A stretch of DNA of 64,000 nt from Diatrype stigma. Taxonomy: Eukaryota > Ascomycota > Sordariomycetes > Xylariales > Diatrypaceae. Each line of letters starts with the position of its first letter. The first letter of the stretch is position 1. Below, piece after piece: positions 56,302 through 64,000 of the stretch. The DNA lies in contig JAKJXP020000011.1 of NCBI GenBank assembly GCA_022225965.2, positions 603,987 to 667,986 of the forward strand. Direction: 5' to 3'. Made by a program: the position numbers and the translations under genes. The notes beneath the pieces are model-generated. The model made no database searches and was not told where the DNA came from. It was given only the letters and a program-made list of their open reading frames with translations.

Positions 56302-57489
56302 CTGGTGGGAAAACCAAGTGCCCACCCCGAGGCATCGTTACGCTAAAGGGTGAAGGGTGTGGGGGCGCCAGGGCTTCACTTTCGTTGTGCTGGAGCTCCT
56401 CAAGGATGAAGCTAGATCTGTAGGATGTAAAGTAGGGCTACGAAGAGTCGAAGACCGATATTATCAATGTCAATCATAATATAGGACTTAGATAGGAGAG
56501 TGTTGGTTTACTTAATGCGGTGATCGTTAGCTAATGTATGAGAGAAGCTCGCTTCCCTCGTTCGATGTAGCATTTAGGATAGAAGTGGATGTTGGGCATG
56601 TAGACCTGACGAAGCCTGGAAGCAAGGATGTAACTAAAAATACGAAAGACGCCCGAGTGGTCACAAGGGTTGCTCAGACGATGAAGGATAATTAGTAGGT
56701 GGTTGAAATGGCACAGCAAGGGGACGTGTAGGACTGTCACTGTAATTAGCCTTTCAAGCAACGTACAGCATTCACATCTATCGTGCAACGAGAACATTCT
56801 GCGATGGTGCGCTCTAAGGCCCTCCCGTTCTCTTGTCTGTCTCCGCCATTATAGAGTAGTTGGTATAGTACAATACTTTCGTGGAAGACCAACAAAACGA
56901 ACGGCCGGAGGGAAGAACTAGAATGCACCGATATCAAACGACGAGATGTTGTTGACCCCTTTCCCCCCCATTAGCCATCGTCCATTCCCTTTTGATCGCC
57001 CGCCATTTATCTATCTCGCTAAACTTGAAGAAAAGCACTCCCCCGCCCCTCCCTTCTGCCTTGAGCCAGAAAAGCGAAGACCATTCGAAGCAAAGAGGTT
57101 CGAGGACACCCCTATCTTCCATTCTAACAACACCTCGCCCACTGGAAAGTTTCGAAGGTGGCAACAGCCTCGGGGTGTTGGAACACTATATATAGAATCG
57201 GAACATTATGAATAAAAGAAGATGTGAAGTGATGTCGTAGTCGCAGCCGGGCGAACATGCTGGTCTTTGTTCGCCAATGTCATGTCCCCTGAATGTGTGG
57301 ATATAATAGAACGCAGGTACCGCCATGCTGTAAAACAAGTCTATCAAGGTCCACGCCTCTCGAGTTGGCACTAGGCCTGCGGTATACCGCAGAACGACAA
57401 AAGTACCCAACGAATCTCATAACACGCGTAGAAAATTGATCAATGGAAAAACCGCTCCAAGTCGTACCCTGCGCCGGCAACCCGCCAAT
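56302..57489. other. intergenic between convergent genes
   Basis: The 3' flanks of the His-rich gene and of the kinase. Frames on both strands here are short and unsupported. Confidence 0.5.
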
Positions 57490-60400
57490 TCAAGCTCGTC
57501 GACTCATAGCAGCATTAGCACCCGCTGATGCTAGATCATGTTTGCCACTTGCAGTACGACCAGCTACCCGAGGGAGGCTGCTGTTAGCGGCCACGGGGGC
57601 AGCAGACGCCGTTGCATTGGTTCCGCCGCTCGTCCGCTTCGCTCCCGTTAGAGTCGTTGGGCCGTTCATCCCTGATACTCGTCTTGTGCCCGTTGTCCCA
57701 GAGAGCGGGGGCTTTTGAGGGCTCGCCGCATTGGCCTCACGCGGACGCAGGGTTGGTCCAGTTTTGCTACCTGCTGGGGGCTCCGGCAACGGTCGGGGTG
57801 CCGCGATGGTATTATGGCGCTTCATGGGCGATGATTCGCGAGCCGAAACGCGCGGAACTGGTACTGAAGTTTTCTGACCAGAAATGAATTCATGCCGGAT
57901 AGCTTCCTCTGGTTTGAGTCGGCGGTCCGGATCCCATCGCAGGCAACGAGCAAGGAAGTCAAGGAAGGGCTCATCGTCGCACTTGAGTACCTGTTGGAGT
58001 GTCTTGGAGGATGGACGCCGCCTTCTGCCCTTCGAAGATACCGTCAAGCGCGGTTTGCCCAACGAATCGAAGAATAGTTTCTTCCTCGTGCTCTTCTCAA
58101 TCAAGTGCTTCTCAGGTGGGCCAAACACTTCCATGATGCATGCTAATTGCTCTTGCTCGTTCTCGCCCGGGAAGATGGGAACACCGGTATACAGCTCGGC
58201 AAGAATGCATCCCAAACTCCACATATCGATGGGAAGACCGTATGTCATCCCCAGAATTACTTCGGGTGATCGGTAGAATCGGGACTGAATATACGTGTAG
58301 ACCTTCTCATTCTCGAAACAACTCGACCCGAAGTCGATGACCTTGATTTCTGAATGCATAGGATGTCGAATCAAGATATTCTCCGGCTTCAAGTCACAAT
58401 GGATGACCTTATGCTTCTTCAAAAGGTTCAGAGAGCTAAGCATCTGCTTAGTGAAACGCCTAATCAGCTTGACGGAGAAACCACGGAAAGCATTGGATTT
58501 GATGAACTCGTAAAGGTTCATGTCGAGAAGCTCCGTAGAGATGCAAAGGTGACCACGGAAATAGAAGCTATGTGTGAAATTCACCATGCTGTGCTTGTTT
58601 TTGGGGTCCTATTGAGATTTGTTAGCGGGTTCGGGTGAAGATGAGTTGGGATTGATACGCACCCATTCGCGAAGCTTTTGTAGGATGTTTACTTCGACCA
58701 GAGCTTGCTGATGGAACCTCTTTTTGTTGCGGATGATCTTCACAGCTACGAGCACGCCGATCTTATGATCAATGCACCGCACAACTTGCCCAAAGCTTCC
58801 CTTTCCAAGAACGTCGATGATCTCGTAGCGATATGCAAGGTGGTCGCCGACAACAATGGTGTAATCTCCACGATCATCATCGTACCCAAAGTTCGGAGTG
58901 CTGGAGTTCAGGTCGCCCGCTACCTTATTAGCATTCTGGGTTCCACAGAAGTAGACGTCCCCGTAATCCATGATTTCGCCTCGCTCATAAAGGTTCAACG
59001 AAGCAATTCGAACAGCTTCATGAGGGCTGACGCGCTCCTTACAAGTTGCCCTCTTACGAAGAGCATCTAGAGTCCGAGCAGCTATCTCGGTCTCCTTCCG
59101 TCTTGATGCCAACTTCTTCATCTCATCTTCGGCCACCACATCGTCCCTATCGAGTTCGGCTGAGTAGAGTTCATTTTGAATCGAGGCTGTAGATGGTCTT
59201 GGGCGAAGCATCCTCTGCACAGATGATTGCTTGCGCGGTTGCGAAGATGTGTCAACCATCGAATTATTGCCGGTATCTTTCTTGGTATCATTCCGGTTCT
59301 TATCCTGGGAGAGGGCAGTAAGACTAGAGGCTGAACTCTTCCTCCGCTTAGATTCTAGGAACGAGCCGGAGGACTTCGTCGCATGGCTGGGGCTTGGCGC
59401 TTTCATGGTATTGAGATTCACCGTGGCTGATACAGGTAGACGTGGTGGCGGCATGCTATCCTGACGAGCATGTTGCGCAGCAGACTTATCAGACCCAGAT
59501 GGAGCGTGATTGCTACTTTTAGAGTTGCTTCGCTTCCAGGAGAGGCTGAGCTTTCTCCTGATGGAACTCATCGAGGACGGGGTCTGGGGTTCTTCTGGGG
59601 TAGCTTGAGGTGGCGGGGATTTGGGTGGTGGTTTTGTTGCTTTCTGGGCCCGAGGACCACTAGGTTTCTGGTGGGGCCTAGTGTCAACAGCAGAATCAAC
59701 AGCCGCAGCCGCAGCCGTAGTCTTGTTGATGTCTCTGTGTGTTTTCGTTTTGGCCAGTTGTGCACCGAAATCATCAGTATCTTTCGGAGCAGAGGAGGAT
59801 AAGTATGGGGACACGTTGTGTTTACGTGTTTTGGTTGCAACTGGTGCAGTCTCAAATGACTCGGAAGAAGTCTTTGGTTGCGATGGTGTAGGACTTTCAA
59901 CACGTCTGATGTGGTGGGAGCTCGTACTTCTACGGGCATCTTTTTGCGGGTCACCATCTACTCGGCCTCTTAACAAGTAGGTACCTTTCGACGCCGTCAT
60001 TGGTGTTGTTGGTGTCTTCGCAAGGACCCGAGCCGGTGGCGGACTAGCGGCACTATCATCGTTGCCTTGATCCTGCAAGGCTGCAATCCGAGATTGTGTA
60101 GGTGTACTTAGGGGACCTAAGTTGAGAGGGGGGAGTCTTAACGGCTGTAAATTTCTCCTTGGGGTCACGTTACTTGGTTGCTCAACATCAGACGCAGGGC
60201 CTCCCAAGGTACTCCTAGAGGTCTTTTTCCGAGCACTTGTTTTGCGTCTGATCGGGTTTGCTGGCTCAAGGACAGGCGTACTAGACAAGGTCCCGGTGGA
60301 GGTACTGTGAAGACTACTTGTATCTCCAGCTCGGCTAGCTTTTACCTTGTCGAGAAAAGACAGCTCGGTAGAAGGACCCTCTTTGGGTGATTCATAGGCT

Positions 60401-61677
60401 TTGGGAATAGCAGGTACTGGTGGCACATCCTCGTCTGTATCAGCCACTGGAGGGTTATTGAGATTGATAGATTTCGGCGCGGGTAGTCGCGAACTCGGCG
60501 CGCCCTGTGCAAATGTCCGCTGTAAGGACCCTGTTGACGTCCTGTGGGTGTTGAAACTCGTAGTTGAACCAACTGAGAGTCCCGAACTATAGGATTTCCT
60601 GTTGCTAACTTCTGGGGTCGTCCGCGCAGATGAAGGAGTGGAGGTTTTCCGGGGAATCATAGATGGAGAACGTGAGTGCGATCGGGTTTCGATGCTGACT
60701 GGAGGTCCATTCGTTGCTTGGGTTGGAGGCTGCGATGGATGTATGGACATCCGCTTCATCCTTTGCGCGTCAGTCGGTGAGATCGTTCTGGCACCCAAAC
60801 CACTTGCGTGTGTACCATGGGTGCCAGGCATAACCGACATTCGCCTCGCAGAATTGGGGGTTGAGCCTTTGCCTTTCGGTGACCTTGGGATTATGTTTGA
60901 TGCTCCGTTGTGATCCGGCGTGAGCAAGGTGTTGGTACTATCACTAGCAGGAAAGCTGGACGATATTCGCGGCGGTGGCTGTACCGACCTAGCCTTTGTA
61001 CTCCTTGTGGCTGCGATGCTTCTTGTGTTCTCAGCCGTTAAGCCATTAACATTCTCCATGGAAGACCGAGCTGGATCGCCGGTAATTTTTTCGGTGGCAG
61101 ATGTCACGCTGGGTCTCCGTTTCTGGCCTGCTCGAGTCCCATAGTCAGCATCAATGACTCCTGGGCCAATGGACTTCCTTGGAGGCTTCCCAATGTTGCT
61201 GTTGGAAACGGGTGGGTAGAGACTCTGTCGGCGTGTCCTCATGGCAACAGGTGCTGTTGGCGGATCCATGTTACCTGAAATGGTCATGTTAGATCCAGCG
61301 CTGGACTTTCTGCTGGATGTGCTTGGTCGTCTAAGAATGGATCCAGTCCTCGAAGGCCGCGTTGTAGTGTTGGATGTTGAGTTGGATTGGGCGGCAGAGG
61401 CACGTGCTGTCCCCACATTATGGGTGCCGGTGGAGTGGTGAGCGGCCATGTTGTCGATGACGGGCTTTTGCTCCAGGATGCTCCCCTGTCCAGTAGGCAT
61501 TGGGAACTGGGTCAGTTTGAACTCGGTAGAGGCGGTTTCGAGGCTGCTCTGGAGGTCATCGAAGCTCACAGAGGGGAGGAATTCGAAAGAGCTGTTGGAA
61601 TCCTCTAAGCTGCTCGAGGCCGCATTCTGGCCAAACGAAAAGAGGGAGTGGTTATTGGACGATGATGCATGGAGCAT
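57490..61677 (-). CDS. pom1: DYRK-family protein kinase, Pom1-like
   Basis: Exon 1 is 61677-58663, the intron 58662-58609 (54 bases, GTGCGT, branch CTAAC, TAG) and exon 2 58608-57490, giving 1,377 residues. The first ~900 residues are Ser/Thr/Pro-rich and disordered. The DYRK-homology box (GDHLAYRYEIIDVLGKGSFG) leads into the kinase domain: Gly loop at about 956, VAVK Lys at about 980, HCDLKPENIL, DFGSS, and the DYRK activation loop YTYIQSRFYRSPE with the self-phosphorylated second Tyr. Pom1 kinases mark cell ends and regulate polarity and division timing; in filamentous fungi homologues affect hyphal growth and septation. ATG 61677 is the first Met in frame. The frame stays open upstream to a possible acceptor near 61750, so a further 5' exon may exist. 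Confidence 0.93.
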
Positions 61678-64000
61678 TGGATCGGTGGGTGAGGTGGATG
61701 TCAATTCAGAGGTTTTGTTTATAGAGTTGGCGTTTTCCTTGGCACTAGATTACGGCAGCCAGCGTCAGTATGGACAAGGGCAATTAGTGGAGGACGAGGA
61801 ACGGCGCAATGAAGGGGCTGCAGATCTGTGGCTATAGCGCACAGGCAGTTGGACCAAGTGTCGTGGCGAGCTTCAAGTTGCGAAGAATGTCAGTGCCACC
61901 ACCACTGCACAGTTCTTACTTCTACAGCTCGTTCATCTGCTTCTTCTTTTCTCCTCACTCCTCTTCTTCCTTTACCATTACGACTCTTATCCTATGAAAT
62001 CAAAGAAACAAACAAATAGATGGACAGGTTGACGCACATTCGGGTAGGCGACTGAGCAGCTGGTCTCGGTCCAGCAGTGGTTTTGTGCTCTCTAAACATA
62101 GGTATTCAATTCGGGGGAATCGAACAGGGAAAGGCTAGTGAATGGTGCTTCTGGATCCGGGCTGCTATCGCGACGATTTCCGGGCGCTGACGACAATACT
62201 GAGATCAAGGAGAGACGTAGATGCGTTGATAATGGGGGTACGGCGACGACCAGAGCAGAGTGTCGGTTCGTTTCCGCTTCTTTCCCTCCGTACTAACTAC
62301 ACGCTCCAACAGGCGCTGTTGCTTCCCAGTCCGATTAAGGAGCTGAGTTGATCTAAAATGCTACCGCATTTCGAGATGCGACAGAGCAGAAAACCTCAGT
62401 GTGGGAAATGCAATCGCCGTGTTCGTTATCGTGAGCGCAGCGATGTTGGACGAAGGGAGGGTGGTTACTCGGGTGTTACACGGCGGGGCGGCTGAAGCGT
62501 CAACGAATAGTAGAAGGATAGTTCATTACTCGGTAAGGCAAGACAAGACTTCATTCGAGTTGTCATGAATATCGATTCAATCAAAATCAGAACCGGCGTT
62601 GTTGGTTGCCTTCACAGGCTACGGCTATGGCTAGCAGGTACAGCCTACGTTGACAACCAGGCGACGACGGGCTGGCTGTGAAGGGAAAGAAAACAAGAAG
62701 TTCATGTTCACGGACCATTGAGCCGTTGGTCCACAAAACGGATGAACTTCCATGAACTTGCATTTAGGTATGGCTGGTGCAGTCCAATGCCGGCCAATTA
62801 ACGCGACCCGCACCAGGGGCTACAGCGGAGAAGGGGACGGTCTTGCCTGGCATGGCCTGGCATGGCCTGGCATGGCCTGGTCTTGTGCTGCAGGAGGGAC
62901 ATTTGGGGGGACTTGGGGGACCTGGGGACATTGAGTTCGGCCACCTAAAGCGCTGCAACGCCTTCGCGCCTGCAAGTGGCAGATTTGCGAATCCAATGGC
63001 GGGACTTCAATTTCCTTAGTGCCGACGAGATTGTGGGCTGTACCCAGTACCTGTCTTCCGACCCGCTACACGTGTTTCTGCCGAGTATCTCTTACCTTTC
63101 TCACACACCTTCAAGGTTGTCTGCTTGTATCGCTTACATCGTTTCTTCATTATTCGTACTCACGTCGGGTACTTCTATTCGTGCCTTGTAACAGAACACC
63201 GCAGGCATCCAGCCTGGAACTCCCGGGCAATCCAGGAAAGTCATCAATCAGCTGGGCCAGCACATGCACGAACACATGGTAAACTTGCCCTACTTGAAAA
63301 AAGGCTAAAGTGAAAATACGAAGTAACTGACCTCAGAGTGCCTGTGATACCCAACCCGGTATATGTACCTAGGTACGCTATGTATGTATGCATGTAGGTA
63401 TCTGCTGGCTGACTAAAGTTGTGTATATAATTCACTTATAGGTGGATGTATACCTCGATACCTGGCACAGCTACACATTTCGTATACCCAGATAGGTATC
63501 CATGTTACAATTTTATATTCGGGAATAATATAAACGCAGTATGAACCCACCAGACGTATCTGCCCATTTGGGGCGGCCCAAAACATCAAAAATGAATATA
63601 CATACACACATGTAGCAACTGATAGGCCAGATACAGTCACAGCAGCATCAAAACCTGTCCGCCAACGTTCGCTTAGGCTTCAAGGATCGGGGAGATCCTG
63701 ATCTGTCATCTGAGGTAGTGTGCATCTGCAACCGGGTGGTCACTGCAAGAACGCAACTACATAGACATTCCCCTGCATCACATCACTGGGCGTTTGAGGT
63801 AGAAACGTGCAAAGCACATATCATATCAGTGTTTACCTCCGACACGGAACCGTGTTCCATGCTGATGCAGAGCTACCTGTACTCTACTCGTCAGGGCTCT
63901 AATCGCCTTCTGACCCACAATTTAACGGCTTCGCCATTGGGGTCAGGGACAAGCTAAATGTAATGTAAAAGCTAAATGTAAAATTCTTTACATAATTCCC
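61678..64000. other. intergenic, promoter and 5' leader of the kinase gene
   Basis: No gene recognised to the window end. It contains a pyrimidine-rich leader near 61930-61990, a 10-base tandem at 62845-62880, a G-rich GGGGACTTGGGGG-like patch at 62890-62933, and a palindromic TACCTAGGTA / ATGTATGTATGCATGTAGGTA region at 63365-63400. Confidence 0.5.
62845..62880. repeat. tandem repeat, unit GGCATGGCCT (10 bases, about 3.5 copies)
   Basis: Consecutive CCTGGCATGG units in non-coding DNA upstream of the kinase gene. Confidence 0.7.

Overview
The window reads as nuclear DNA of a filamentous ascomycete (Pezizomycotina, probably Sordariomycetes). Genes carry short introns of about 50-160 bases with GTAAGT-type donors, CTAAC/CTGAC-like branch sites and YAG acceptors. 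The protein families (HET, fungal rhodopsin-domain, bZIP-DUF3425, DUF3405, Pom1-type DYRK kinase, fungal INO1) are those of Pezizomycotina. Two transposon relics show the transition mutations expected of repeat-induced point mutation (RIP). I recognised no rRNA, tRNA or CRISPR array.

Layout. 1-300: 5' end of a GT25-like glycosyltransferase, cut by the window edge. 1.3-2.3 kb: a bZIP-DUF3425 regulator, divergent from a short-chain dehydrogenase (3.0-4.0 kb); the shared promoter holds five copies of a 13-base motif. 4.3-5.7 kb: seven-TM rhodopsin-domain protein. 7.5-8.6 kb: secreted protein resembling zinc-dependent phospholipase C / P1 nuclease. 9.3-11.2 kb: HET-domain protein. 13.4-16.8 kb: large multi-exon membrane protein with two awkward exon joins. 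17.8-19.7 kb: inositol-3-phosphate synthase (INO1). 19.7-25.0 kb: gene-free. 25.0-27.4 kb: paxillin-like LIM protein. 27.4-32.9 kb: gene-poor. 32.9-35.2 kb: DUF3405 protein.

35.9-37.2 kb: non-autonomous transposon with 76-base terminal inverted repeats, an 8-base target duplication, two 15-base minisatellites and a G-run/N gap/C-run assembly break. 38.1-43.4 kb: a divergent pair of unrecognised genes, one frameshifted in a run of nine Gs. 43.6-44.8 kb: alpha/beta hydrolase. 46.4-50.1 kb: a small secreted protein gene split by a 3.1-kb RIP-degraded hAT transposon; the coding frame matches across the insertion. 53.1-55.0 kb: 4-coumarate-CoA-ligase-like acyl-CoA synthetase. 55.5-56.3 kb: His-rich secreted protein. 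57.5-61.7 kb: Pom1/DYRK kinase.

Housekeeping genes (INO1, LIM, Pom1, DUF3405) alternate with accessory-type genes (HET, secreted proteins, hydrolase, CoA ligase) and large non-coding or transposon-bearing stretches. No secondary-metabolite core enzyme is visible. The clearest new observations are the hAT-split secreted-protein gene, the terminal-repeat element at 36 kb and the repeated promoter motif between the bZIP and dehydrogenase genes.
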